Counted from the first letter of the stretch, positions 26,099 to 35,415 are shown. The stretch is 64,000 bases of DNA from Eubacteriales bacterium (GCA_030533405.1 JAUNJF010000001.1:124001-188000), one strand, 5' to 3'. The notes: a model not told the origin generated them from the letters alone. Program-made: numbers and translations.

Positions 26099-26869
26099 AT
26101 GTTGGAGAAAATAGAATATGAATACTATGAATCTGTAGATTCCACAAATGAACGAATTAAGGAACGAGCAAGGCAAGGCGCAAAAGAGGGATTGACTATT
26201 AGTGCAATGCAACAAACGGCTGGCAGAGGAAGAATCGGTCGCAAATGGGAAAGTCCTCCAAATGAATGTGTAGCAACTTCTATGCTCCTTTATCAAGGGG
26301 ATATTCCCAGAGCAGCAATCCCATCTATCACAATATTATGTGGTCTCGCTGTTCGAAGTGCATTGCACAAACTGTACGGGTTGGAATGTCAGATTAAATG
26401 GCCAAATGATATTGTTGTTCACGGAAAAAAGATATGTGGCATTTTGGTGGAATATGAGACTTTAAGTAATGGAGAGTCGTATCTAATATTGGGAATTGGT
26501 GTAAATGTTCATCAACATAAGTTTGTAAAGGAAATAGCAGATAAGGCAACTTCTATAGAATTGGAGATTGATAAAAAGTATGAAAAGCGAATTCATAGGA
26601 AAGAAATTGTAGAAGAAATTTGGAAGAGTTTTCTTGAATATTTTAATCAATTTGTTGTGTACAACAACCTTTGCTGTTTTAAGAAAGAATATGAGAAATA
26701 TTTAGTCAACAGGGGTGAGCGAGTGCGAATTGAGAATCCACACAATACCTATGAAGCGGTTGCTTTAGGGATTTCGAAAAGTGGTGGCTTGTTGGTAGAA
26801 GTAAATGGAGAACATAGAGAAATAAAGAATTTTGAAGTATCTGTACGTGGACTGTATGGATATGTATAA
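26099..26869 (+). CDS. birA: Biotin-protein ligase (without DNA-binding domain)
   Basis: About 256 residues. The biotin-binding STNERIKERARQGAKEG and AMQQTAGRGRIGRKWESP motifs (the GRGRxGR loop binds biotinyl-AMP), IKWPNDIVVHGKKICGILVE, and the C-terminal SH3-like domain (RGERVRIENPHNTYEAVALG) are intact. It lacks the N-terminal winged helix of E. coli BirA, so it is a class I ligase without repressor function. The ATG at 26099 matches the family N-terminus; the ribosome site is weak. It probably biotinylates the carrier protein of the same operon as well as others. A terminator follows. Confidence 0.9.
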   Translation: MLEKIEYEYYESVDSTNERIKERARQGAKEGLTISAMQQTAGRGRIGRKWESPPNECVATSMLLYQGDIPRAAIPSITILCGLAVRSALHKLYGLECQIKWPNDIVVHGKKICGILVEYETLSNGESYLILGIGVNVHQHKFVKEIADKATSIELEIDKKYEKRIHRKEIVEEIWKSFLEYFNQFVVYNNLCCFKKEYEKYLVNRGERVRIENPHNTYEAVALGISKSGGLLVEVNGEHREIKNFEVSVRGLYGYV

Positions 26870-26870
26870 C

Positions 26871-26916
26871 AAATGGGACTGCAATCGTATTTTTAATGCG
26901 AGACAGTCCCATTTTT
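26871..26916 (+). terminator. Rho-independent terminator of the pxp/biotin operon
   Basis: AAATGGGACTG pairs perfectly with CAGTCCCATTT around a 22-base loop, and five T follow. Confidence 0.85.
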
Positions 26917-26939
26917 CCATAGGAAATAACTAGAATTTG

Positions 26940-28632
26940 TTACATATACTCTTTCTCAAATTGCTCCACAGAAATTGGTTTTGCAAAATAATATCCCTGG
27001 AACATATCACAACCAACGGAGGTTAGATAATCTACCTGTTCCTTTGTTTCTACACCTTCCGTAATAACGGTCATTTCAAGTTGTTTTGCCAAATCTACAA
27101 TCATGCCAAGAATAACCTTGGTTCTTTCGCGGGTTTTGATTTCTCGCAGGAAGCCCATGTCAATCTTTAAGACATCAGCGGTCCAATCCTTTAGCATATT
27201 CAAAGAAGAATAACCGCTTCCGAAATCATCGATTTCCAGATCAAAGCCAAATGCTTGTAGTTTACCAATGAGTTCTAGCTGTTTTTCAATATCCTGCATA
27301 AATGCAGTTTCGGTAATCTCCAGTTTCAATTGCTTTGGAGAAATGTCGTATCGGGTTATCAGCTCGGTGAAGGTTTTGTATAGATCAATGTAATAAAAAT
27401 CCTTTGTGGAAATATTGACAGAAATGTAGGTATATTACAAACTGTTGGTTTTCAATAGCGGCTTCCAACTCATTAATCATTTGTTTGTTTTTCAACAGCT
27501 TCTCCATCAATATATCATTGTGATAAGCATATAGCTTGTTGTAATCATTTTTAACGGTTTGCATTGCCATTTTGGCAAAATCACACATGACAGAAACATC
27601 TTCATCCTGTGGTTGAATCTCATAAATTCCTGCGTGGATATGGAGCTGGAATTCGCTGGTGCTTTGAAGCTTCTGGGCGTCAATTAAGCATTGGATTAAT
27701 TGGTCCTCTGCGAAGCTTTCTTTTGGAATACAAATGGAAAAATGATCAGAAACCAATCGTGCTACAATGGCTTCTTCTGGCAGAGATGTTTTCATTAGTG
27801 TGGAAAAACGACGTAAAATGTCATTACCAGTTTCATAACCAAATAAGCTGTTAACCAGCTTGAAGTCCTTGATGTCTGTATACACCAGATAGTAGATGGT
27901 ATCTGGATGGGACTTCTTAAGCTCTAAGACGGCTTCCGTAAAGTATGCTTCATTGTGCAGGTCAGTCAATGCATCATGCGTAGCACGATACTGTTGTTCC
28001 TTTAATTTGTTAATATCATCTGTTTTGTCGTAGCCGGATATATAAGCTCCCATATAGAGACCGCGATTATCATAAAGTTTGGAGAAGGATAGCTCAATAT
28101 ATCGAGTTGAGTCTAAGGTATGCATTTCTCTTACAAAGGTCTGTTCTTCTGCATCTTGAAAATGTTCAACACCCAAGAGCTTTTTGTAGCGATCCTCGAA
28201 ATCTTCAAGTGTAACATTTTTATCGTTAAAGGAATAAACAACATCATTTACATAGATACATGTGTCGTTGGCATCAAAACAGAGGGCACCATTTTGAGAA
28301 TTACCAACCATATAGACCAGCATTTTGTTCATAACATCCTTTGGGAAATAATGGAAGGTGAAATAGCATAAATAATATTCGAGAAAGACGAGCAAGTAGA
28401 TTAAGACCCATTCCGTGGACATAAAGTGAATGGATTCAAGGAGTAGAGCAATCTCTTTGAATAGCATAACCATCGCAAATGTACTTAAAAAAACTGCAAT
28501 AGAAAGTACTATGATAAGCTTACGGAATAATCGACTGATTTTCTGGTGATGTTGCTTTTTCTTCAGTGCAAAGCATAGCATCACTGCATAATCAGCTATG
28601 ATACATAATATATAGATAAGTTCTAATGCCAT
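26940..28632 (-). pseudogene. GGDEF/EAL protein gene with internal deletion and frameshift
   Basis: Read from 28632 downward: two to four N-terminal membrane segments, a PAS-like region, a GGDEF domain (RATHDALTDLHNEAYF; active-site loop degraded to RLVSDHFSI), then the start of an EAL domain (AIENQQFVIYL). After about 27430 the frame is lost and the other frame continues directly with VNISTKDFYYIDLYKTF and the last half of EAL (LKLEITETAF, IDDFGSGYSSLNML, TEGVETKEQ). About 90-100 residues, including the EAL/ExLxR motif itself, are missing. Both cyclic-di-GMP activities should therefore be lost. A terminator-like hairpin is shared with the birA side. Confidence 0.8.
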
Positions 28633-28989
28633 ACTTCACTACCTCCCCCTTGTTAGTAAAGTGTTTCATCGGACTTGTTAAGATATATCGTAAATGAGTT
28701 CTTCACATTTCGTGCCCCCATTGTGAAGAAACTGATAAATCATATTAATTTATGACGAATAGATATTAATATTTTACTATTTTTTACGCTAAAAACAAGA
28801 AAAATGCATAGAAAATAGAAAGAGCGAAGTCTATAATAGATTAAGGTAAATAAAGGATAGATAAAAGATAGATAACGAGTTTATCATAAGCACAGTAGAA
28901 CCGATATAAGCAATCCCTTGCCTCTAAGTCGTGGAGACATAAGCGTGGATGCGGGGAATGCATCAATCTACATCATGTTAGGAGGAGAA
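28633..28989. other. Intergenic region between divergent genes
   Basis: Contains TTCTTCACA (28699-28707) and TGTGAAGAA (28732-28740), a 9-bp inverted repeat that could be a hairpin in the leader of the minus gene or an operator; a lone TATAAT at 28832 without a good -35; short GATAGATAA-type repeats near 28855-28875; and a 5-bp hairpin GATGC/GCATC at 28948-28964. No recognised riboswitch was found. Confidence 0.5.
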
Positions 28990-29664
28990 ATGTACCAGAT
29001 TTTATTAGTGGAGGATGACAAAAGAATAAGAGAAGTCATTTCGGATTATTTTGCAAATCAGTCGGAACTGCAAATCGAATTACAGATGGTGGACAACGGA
29101 GCGGCGGCAATGGATTTGCTATATGAAAATACATATGACTTGGTTTTGTTAGACGTGATGTTGCCAGGCATAAGCGGATTTGATATTTGTAGAGAGATTC
29201 GAAGAGATGATGATGTACCGATCATATTTTTAACTGCAAGAGGTCGTGAGGAGGACATCTTATATGGATATGATTTGGGATGTGATGACTATATTGTCAA
29301 ACCGTTTTCGCTTGCAACTTTACAGGCAAAGGTTAAGGCTTTACTGAATCGTGCGAAGGGAACCGTTTTGTGCGAGGAGCTTACAGTTGGAAACATTTCA
29401 CTCAATCCGAGAAAAATGGAGGTAAAGGTCGGCACACAGATCATCGAATTGGCGTCAAAGCAGTATCTGATTTTGAAATTGTTGATGGAAAACAAGGGTG
29501 TGGTTGTAAGTCGAGATACCTTGATTGTTCGCATTTGGGGATATGATTATGATGGCGAGGAACGCATTTTGGATAATCATATCAAAAAATTGAGACAGGC
29601 GTTAGGTGAGGAAGGAAAGTGTGTTAAGACGGTAATTCGTAAGGGTTACAAAATTGTTGACTAA
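28990..29664 (+). CDS. OmpR/PhoB-family response regulator
   Basis: About 224 residues. The receiver domain has acidic pocket EDD at residues 8-10, phospho-Asp in LVLLDVMLPGISG near residue 55, Thr in IIFLTARG, and the Lys in IVKPFS. The C-terminal half is a winged helix ending in VIRKGYKIVD. The ATG at 28990 is preceded by GGAGGAG at 28981-28987, whereas upstream in-frame codons have no ribosome site and would add an unrelated extension. The sensor kinase gene follows after 69 bp, making a classic pair. Targets are not apparent nearby. Confidence 0.88.
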   Translation: MYQILLVEDDKRIREVISDYFANQSELQIELQMVDNGAAAMDLLYENTYDLVLLDVMLPGISGFDICREIRRDDDVPIIFLTARGREEDILYGYDLGCDDYIVKPFSLATLQAKVKALLNRAKGTVLCEELTVGNISLNPRKMEVKVGTQIIELASKQYLILKLLMENKGVVVSRDTLIVRIWGYDYDGEERILDNHIKKLRQALGEEGKCVKTVIRKGYKIVD

Positions 29665-29733
29665 AATGAAAACAGGATGTGAAGGATCCGTTTTACATGA
29701 TGTTAGGAAGAATAAATGTAGGAGAGTGTGCTT

Positions 29734-31602
29734 ATGAAACTGTTTAAGAGAACAAAGACAAAGATGCTAAAAACCAAAGTGTTTCGTAAACCGAAGTATA
29801 AGAATGAATTTTATAAAATACTTACGATATTAATGGTGGTTATTATTCCACTTGAGATGATAGTAACCTGTTTAGCGGCAGATAGCTATAAAAATCGAGC
29901 ATATAAACAGCTTGACATTCGAACAGAACGAGTTACGGATGATATTTTGAAAGCAGAAGAGAATTATGGGGATATCGATTTTACGAAGGTTGAGGAGAAG
30001 GATGGTAAGGTAACCTCGAATGCAGACACCCCTGAGGAAAGAGACATCATGAATCAGGAAATGGCAAGACTTCAGTACCGCCTGGAGACATGTTTTGATT
30101 GGCAATACGATACGTTTAACAATATTTTGGATGGGTATAACGGCATCAAATACTATGGTGAAGCAGGTTATCGTGATTTGTCATCTTATTGTGAGTTATA
30201 TAATACGGATGGTGTAAAGATAGCTTGTGATGATAATGCATGTACGTGGATCGTAAGCTTTCGTGAAAAGGAAAACGAAGAGAGAAAACCGACGCGCTTT
30301 TATTGGCTGGATACCAATCAGGTCGAGAAGATATATCCAGATTTTTGGAATATTGTTAACGAGAGAACCAATTATAAAAAGAACAATCACCATGATGTGA
30401 GAATCGTGTTTGATGAAGTATATGTGAAGGATGGTTATGTTCTTCCTAAGTACATTTACTTAAAAGATACGCGCGATTATGATACAGGTGAATATATAGA
30501 GGAAAACGAACAAGAAATTTTGGAAACCTTTGATTTGTCTGCATGTGACTTTTCAGGATATGCGTTGTATGAGGTCGATGAGGAAATCATGCATGCATTT
30601 TATCCAATTTGGTTTTTATCAAGGCAAATGGATGTTAGGGATCGGCATTATCAGTACAGTCAAAATGTAAGCGAGGACGAGCTGATTAAGGAAATAAAGT
30701 CATTGAAGGACAGGACGGACACCACATATTATTGTTTTGAGGAAAGTAATATCGACAATGAGTTCAAGACAAAAATAGTGGAAATGAAAAAAATCATTAA
30801 CTCTGATTTGGTATGTGTCGTTTCTTATGATTACGATTTCTTCCGTGATTGGAAAGGGGTTTTGGCAATCTTTTATGGGGGTTCATTTGTTCTTGCTGTT
30901 TTGGTTTCCCTGATAATATCAGCTATCCTTTATATAAGAAAAAAACATGTCTATGGAAAATATGTATATCGACGTGACATGACAAATGCAATGGCACATG
31001 ATTTAAAGAGTCCATTGATGGCAATCTCTGGATATGCAGAGAATTTAAACATGTTTTTAAAGGAAGACAAGGATAAATATTATGTGGAGCGAATTTTGGA
31101 AACGGTAGGAGACATGAACCAAATGATTGCAAACATATTAGATTTGTCAAAGCTTGAGGAAGCCGAGAGAGGAATGAAGCGGGAAAATGTTGCATTAGAA
31201 CAGATTGTACAGGAGCAGCTTGCAAAGTATAAGGAACGCATGAAAGAACGAGAGCTTACGGTAGCCGTCATGGGGGAGGCGCAGATTAAAGCCGATGTCG
31301 AGTGGATGGGACATTTAGTGGATAATCTGTTATCCAATGCCGCCAAATATGCAAAGCCAAATAGTGAAATTCAAATCCAGATTTCGGAGAAAGAATTTGT
31401 TATAACAAATGCCTACGAAGGTGAGATGGATTTGGCACCAGAGCAGCTGTTAGAACCATTTAGCAAAGGAGATAACGCAAGAAACAACACCGAGGGAAAT
31501 GGTGTCGGACTAAGTATTGTGAACCGTGTGGCGCAAACGCATGGCTATAAAGTTAAGATTACAATCGACAATAATCAGTTTGTGGTAATCATTTCTATGT
31601 AA
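29734..31602 (+). CDS. Membrane sensor histidine kinase
   Basis: About 622 residues. A short N-terminal cytoplasmic basic segment precedes the first membrane helix (ILTILMVVIIPLEMIVTCLAA). A long extracytoplasmic region of about 330 residues, rich in Tyr and charged residues, follows to a second helix (LAVLVSLIISAILYI). The kinase core has H-box AMAHDLKSPLMAISGYAENL, N-box region with LVDNLLSNAAKYA, and G-box NGVGLSIVNRVA. The sensor domain is not a family I recognise. ATG 29734 fits AGGAGAG at 29720 better than GTG 29728. Confidence 0.85.
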   Translation: MKLFKRTKTKMLKTKVFRKPKYKNEFYKILTILMVVIIPLEMIVTCLAADSYKNRAYKQLDIRTERVTDDILKAEENYGDIDFTKVEEKDGKVTSNADTPEERDIMNQEMARLQYRLETCFDWQYDTFNNILDGYNGIKYYGEAGYRDLSSYCELYNTDGVKIACDDNACTWIVSFREKENEERKPTRFYWLDTNQVEKIYPDFWNIVNERTNYKKNNHHDVRIVFDEVYVKDGYVLPKYIYLKDTRDYDTGEYIEENEQEILETFDLSACDFSGYALYEVDEEIMHAFYPIWFLSRQMDVRDRHYQYSQNVSEDELIKEIKSLKDRTDTTYYCFEESNIDNEFKTKIVEMKKIINSDLVCVVSYDYDFFRDWKGVLAIFYGGSFVLAVLVSLIISAILYIRKKHVYGKYVYRRDMTNAMAHDLKSPLMAISGYAENLNMFLKEDKDKYYVERILETVGDMNQMIANILDLSKLEEAERGMKRENVALEQIVQEQLAKYKERMKERELTVAVMGEAQIKADVEWMGHLVDNLLSNAAKYAKPNSEIQIQISEKEFVITNAYEGEMDLAPEQLLEPFSKGDNARNNTEGNGVGLSIVNRVAQTHGYKVKITIDNNQFVVIISM

Positions 31603-31609
31603 AGACGAT

Positions 31610-31640
31610 GAGAGCTGCTTTTACAGGCGGCTCTCTTTTT
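31610..31640 (+). terminator. Rho-independent terminator after the sensor kinase
   Basis: GAGAGCTGC pairs with GCGGCTCTC around an 8-base loop and is followed by TTTTT. Confidence 0.8.
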
Positions 31641-31651
31641 AATTGCTTTAT

Positions 31652-31674
31652 AGGAAAGTTCTTCGAAATTCCTA
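31652..31674 (+). repeat. Possible fragment of the dispersed repeat (5' hairpin only)
   Basis: AGGAAAGTTCTTCGAAATTCCT is nearly identical to the first stem of copy B and stands in the same position, 11 bp after a terminator T-run. The following 80 bp do not align on this strand. I treat it as a partial or degenerate copy. Confidence 0.35.
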
Positions 31675-31790
31675 ACGAGCCGCTAACATAATTCTAGCCC
31701 GTCCTGCCATATCCAATACACGGCGTTCGGTCATGTAAGATTGTTATTGCACATGTAAGAAAGCGTCTCATCAGGAAGTGCAAAAGCGTC

Positions 31791-31851
31791 TTGCAACAAA
31801 GGGGTAAATGGTGTATAGTTGATTTGTCAACATCTCGGGAAGAAATGTTGA
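31791..31851 (+). promoter_or_regulatory. Promoter and hyphenated palindrome for the carboxyltransferase gene
   Basis: TTGCAA at 31791-31796 and TATAGT at 31814-31819 have a 17-bp spacer. Just downstream TCAACAT (31827-31833) and ATGTTGA (31845-31851) form an inverted repeat with an 11-base centre, at the expected start of transcription, suitable for a repressor or as a leader hairpin. Confidence 0.6.
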
Positions 31852-31888
31852 TATACTTAATCGTTGCGTGAATTCAGGAGGGAATATC

Positions 31889-33436
31889 ATGGATTGGAAA
31901 GAAGCAATTGAAGATTTAGAAAGTCGTCGTAATCAGGCTAAGCTTGGTGGCGGTGAAGTTGCGATTGAAAAACAGCATGAAAAAGGCAAATTAACAGCGC
32001 GTGAGCGTTTGAATTTATTATTTGATGAGGGAACATTTGTTGAGATTAATGACTTGGCAGAATCCCGAATCGATGATTTTGGATTAGATAAGAAGAGAGT
32101 GCCTGGCGATGGTGTTGTAACAGGTTACGGTAAGATTAATGGTCGTACAGTATTTGCATCATCAGAGGATTTTACTGTTATTGGTGGAAGTCTTGGTGAA
32201 TATCACTCTCGTAAGATTGTACATTTGCAGGATATGGCAATTCGTATGAAATGCCCAATTGTTACAATCAATGATAGTGGCGGAGCAAGAATTGAAGAAG
32301 GTATCGATTCTCTTAGTGGATATTCTGGTATCTTTGAACGTAACACGATTGCATCTGGTGTAATTCCACAGATTGCGGTTATTTTAGGACCTTGTTCTGG
32401 TGGTGCATGTTATTCACCAGCTATTTGTGATTTTATTTTTGTGGTTGAGGAAGTAAGCAAGATGTTTATCACAGGACCTCAGGTTGTAAAGACAGTAATT
32501 GGTGAGGAATTGAGTCCAGAGGAGCTTGGTGGTGCGGTAGCACATGCAACCAAATCTGGTGTGGCACATTTCTTATATAAGAGCGAGGTAAATTGTCTTG
32601 GTGGTGTAAGAGAATTACTTTCATATTTGCCAGATAACAATATGGAAAAGCTTCCAGTTAAGAGTAATTTTAAGAGTGTAGACCGTTCTAAGGATATCGT
32701 AGATATCGTGCCAGATAACAAGAAAAAAGGCTACGATGTACATGATGTCATCAATACAATGATTGATAAGGACAGCTTCTTTGAGGTACAGAAGAACTGG
32801 GCAAAAAATGCTGTCGTTGGATTTGGTAGAATGGATGGAAACACTGTAGGATTTGTTTGTAATCAGGCAAATTTCAAGGGTGGTTCCTTAGATATTGATG
32901 CATCCGATAAGATGGCAAGATTTATTCGATTCTGTGACTGTTTCAATATTCCAATTGTTTCTTTGATTGATGTACCTGCATTTTTACCAGGTTCTGAGCA
33001 GGAGCATAATGGAATTATTCGTCACGGTGCTAAGATTTTATATGCTTATTCAGAGGCAACTGTGCCTAAGATTTCATTGATTATGAGAAAAGCATATGGT
33101 GGTGCTTACATTGCTATGAATTCAAAGCATATGGGTGCTGATATTGTATATGCATGGCCAATCGCGGAAATCGCGGTTATGGGTGCAGAGGGCGCTGTAA
33201 ATATCATTGGTAGAAAACAGATTAGCGCTGCGGAGGATCCAGAGGCAAAACGTGCAGAGTTGATTAATGAGTATGAGGATAAATTCCTGAATCCTTATAT
33301 TGCTGCAAAACGCGGGTTTGTGGATGAGGTTATTCGTCCAGATGAAACAAGACAAAAGATTGCAGCAGCGTTAGATGTGTTGAAAACAAAACAGGTGTCA
33401 AGACCGTTTAAAAAACATGGAAATTGTCCATTATAG
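31889..33436 (+). CDS. Biotin-dependent carboxyltransferase (propionyl/methylmalonyl-CoA type)
   Basis: About 515 residues of the carboxyltransferase superfamily in which alpha and beta halves are fused (PccB/MmdA/AccD-like). Features: N-terminal KLTARERLNLLFDEGTFVEI, SSEDFTVIGGSLGE, the oxyanion loops NDSGGARIEEG and GPCSGGACYSP, and in the second half VPAFLPGSEQEHNGIIRHGAK and RKAYGGAYIAM with the GG and AY pattern. ATG 31889 follows AGGAGGG and is preferred over GTG 31868. No beta/gamma decarboxylase subunits lie nearby, so it is not obviously a sodium-pump decarboxylase. Its biotin carboxylase and carrier might be those of the upstream operon. Confidence 0.88.
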   Translation: MDWKEAIEDLESRRNQAKLGGGEVAIEKQHEKGKLTARERLNLLFDEGTFVEINDLAESRIDDFGLDKKRVPGDGVVTGYGKINGRTVFASSEDFTVIGGSLGEYHSRKIVHLQDMAIRMKCPIVTINDSGGARIEEGIDSLSGYSGIFERNTIASGVIPQIAVILGPCSGGACYSPAICDFIFVVEEVSKMFITGPQVVKTVIGEELSPEELGGAVAHATKSGVAHFLYKSEVNCLGGVRELLSYLPDNNMEKLPVKSNFKSVDRSKDIVDIVPDNKKKGYDVHDVINTMIDKDSFFEVQKNWAKNAVVGFGRMDGNTVGFVCNQANFKGGSLDIDASDKMARFIRFCDCFNIPIVSLIDVPAFLPGSEQEHNGIIRHGAKILYAYSEATVPKISLIMRKAYGGAYIAMNSKHMGADIVYAWPIAEIAVMGAEGAVNIIGRKQISAAEDPEAKRAELINEYEDKFLNPYIAAKRGFVDEVIRPDETRQKIAAALDVLKTKQVSRPFKKHGNCPL

Positions 33437-33439
33437 TGA

Positions 33440-33583
33440 GGAGCCGTTATGAACGAAGTTCATAACATAGGAATGCTCCGAACGATATGTGGTAAGGAGG
33501 GGCGCAAGATGTCCAGTGGACATCTGTTATGCGCGGACCGAAGTGGAACGAAGAACCCACGAAGTGGGAGGATGCCTTATCAC
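33440..33583 (+). ncRNA. Multi-branched structured intergenic region, candidate RNA
   Basis: Two modules can be drawn. First, GGAGC/GCTCC (33440-33479) encloses GTTATGAAC-GAA-GTTCATAAC. Second, GTGGTAAGG (33489) pairs with CCTTATCAC (33575), enclosing GCGC/GCGC around AGATGTCC-AGT-GGACATCT, and CCCAC-GAA-GTGGG. Three loops are GAA or AGT triloops. No T-run follows. I know no named family with this layout. Confidence 0.45.
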
Positions 33584-33626
33584 TTACATTTATAGAATTA
33601 TAAATTAGACATTGCAGGAGAAAAAA

Positions 33627-34670
33627 ATGAACAATAAACAGAAAAAAGGTTTTGTGCTTGCCGCAGTTATTTTTGTGTTGGTTGGTGTGATTAGTGTATT
33701 AACCAACAGCTTGGCGGGCAAATTGAATAAGACAGATGAAAATGAAACATCAGGTAGTTTTAGCAGTATGATGGAAGAGTTGTATGGAATGAGTACAGCA
33801 GATGGAATGCTTGCAGATATGCCTCAGAATGAGGATTTCATTGCGGTATTGAATATTAGAGGTACTATTCAGGAAAATACAACAAGTAATAGCTTGTATG
33901 CAGCTCCAGTTGGCTATGATCATAATTTATTGATGAAGTATGTGGATAAATTAATCAATAATAGCTCTAACAAGGGTATGATCCTTCGTATGGATACACC
34001 AGGTGGTGCAGTATATCAGGCAGATGAGCTTTATTTAAAGTTAAAGGAATATAAAGAAAAGACAAAACGTCCAATTTGGGTATACATGGAAAGCACATGT
34101 TGTTCTGGTGGTGTGTATTTGGCAGCAGCTGCAGATGAGCAGTATGCAAATCGAATCACAACAACGGGATCGATTGGTGTAATCATGTCGACTTATGATT
34201 TAAGTGGTCTTTATAAGAAGCTTGGAATTAAGGAAGTGAATATCGTTTCTGCGAAAAACAAGGATATGGGATCTGCAGGAAAAACTATGAGTGACGAGCA
34301 GTTGGCTATTTATCAGTCGTTTGTAGACGAGTATTATGAGAGATTTGTTGAAATTGTAGCAGAGGGAAGAAATATGTCAGTAGAGGATGTCAAGAAATTG
34401 GCAGATGGACGTATTTATACAGCAACACAGGCAGTAGAAAATGGTTTGATTGATGGTATTAAGGGTTCTGAAGAATTTGATCAATATGTCAGAGAAAAGA
34501 GCGGTGTTTCTAAATTCTATGCACCATCATCAGAGACAAATTATTTTTCTATGCTCTTTGGTTCTATTGCATCCGTGAAGGAAAAATCAGAGTCAGAAGT
34601 ATTAGTTGATGTTATGAATAACTTGGGAAGCGGGGTGCCAATGTATTATGCAGAACCAATCGGAAAGTAA
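33627..34670 (+). CDS. sppA: Signal peptide peptidase SppA
   Basis: About 347 residues, the short SppA of Gram-positives. An N-terminal membrane anchor (FVLAAVIFVLVGVISVLTNSL) precedes the protease domain. LRMDTPGGAVYQADEL marks the substrate groove, the nucleophile Ser is in STCCSGGVYLAAAADE near residue 155, and the general-base Lys is in VSAKNKDMGSAGK near residue 207. It degrades released signal peptides at the membrane. The start at 33627 follows AGGAG. It overlaps the RDD gene by 23 bp. Confidence 0.9.
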   Translation: MNNKQKKGFVLAAVIFVLVGVISVLTNSLAGKLNKTDENETSGSFSSMMEELYGMSTADGMLADMPQNEDFIAVLNIRGTIQENTTSNSLYAAPVGYDHNLLMKYVDKLINNSSNKGMILRMDTPGGAVYQADELYLKLKEYKEKTKRPIWVYMESTCCSGGVYLAAAADEQYANRITTTGSIGVIMSTYDLSGLYKKLGIKEVNIVSAKNKDMGSAGKTMSDEQLAIYQSFVDEYYERFVEIVAEGRNMSVEDVKKLADGRIYTATQAVENGLIDGIKGSEEFDQYVREKSGVSKFYAPSSETNYFSMLFGSIASVKEKSESEVLVDVMNNLGSGVPMYYAEPIGK

Positions 34671-35415
34671 AGCTTGCGCTGGCTTTTTTGTAAGATTATT
34701 GGCATATGGAATTGATATGATGATTGCATCACTTGCAGCAGCAGTTGTAAAAATTCCATTTTCCGTTGCTGCTTCTAGTGGAGTATCCTTTATGAAGCAG
34801 AATATTTTGTTCGATTACACATTGCTTGATATTATCGGATATTTGGGCGTGGCAGCTTATTTTGTGTTGCTTACCTATTTTTCAGGTTCAACATTGGGCA
34901 AGATGTTATTCCGTCTAGAGGTTGTGTCGGACAAAGAGTGGACATTTGTAAATATTTTATACCGTGAAACAGTAGGAAGATTTTTATCATCTTTATTGTG
35001 CATTGGTTATTTTGCAATTATTGTGACCGCGAAAAAACAGGGATTTCATGATATGTTATGTGATACATATGTTGTGTATAAAAACATGTATGTAAAACCT
35101 AGAAGACCTGTAAATATGGCGACGGGACAGACTACAGTAGCAGCACCTGTTGCACCAAAGCCAGTGGAACCTGTCGCAATGCAGTCAGAGATAGATGTAG
35201 TGATGCCTCAGCAAAATGAAGATGGGTTGGCACAGCAAGCTGATGTAGAATCAGAACCTGTACAAGAGCAACAGGAGACGATGACATTAGAATCAGAAGT
35301 TGTTGTGACAGAAAATGAAGCGGTGTCACAAGAAACGGGAGTACCAGAATCAGAGCAGGTTGCACCAGTGCAGCAGACGACAGAACAGACAGGATATCAT
35401 TATTATGACGTTTAG
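34648..35415 (+). CDS. RDD-family membrane protein with Gln/Glu/Val-rich tail
   Basis: 255 residues. The first 150 hold an RDD domain: the Arg-Asp signature appears as RLLAYGIDMMIAS, followed by about three membrane helices and FSGSTLGKMLFRLEVVSD, typical of the family. The remaining 100 residues are a low-complexity cytoplasmic tail of Val/Pro/Gln/Glu (for example VAAPVAPKPVEPVAMQ) of unknown use. It lies inside the end of sppA, an arrangement suggesting coupled expression. RDD proteins are thought to be transport-related, but no function is established here. Confidence 0.75.
   Translation: MQNQSESKACAGFFVRLLAYGIDMMIASLAAAVVKIPFSVAASSGVSFMKQNILFDYTLLDIIGYLGVAAYFVLLTYFSGSTLGKMLFRLEVVSDKEWTFVNILYRETVGRFLSSLLCIGYFAIIVTAKKQGFHDMLCDTYVVYKNMYVKPRRPVNMATGQTTVAAPVAPKPVEPVAMQSEIDVVMPQQNEDGLAQQADVESEPVQEQQETMTLESEVVVTENEAVSQETGVPESEQVAPVQQTTEQTGYHYYDV

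Noticed and set aside
28870-28990. Cyclic-di-GMP riboswitch between the GGDEF/EAL remnant and the response regulator
   Set aside because: The characteristic GEMM core sequence is not present; only a short 5-bp hairpin occurs.
31674-31760. Full fifth copy of the dispersed repeat after the sensor kinase
   Set aside because: Only the 5' hairpin matches on the plus strand; the reverse complement shows short similarity (ATGACCGAAC), too weak to call.
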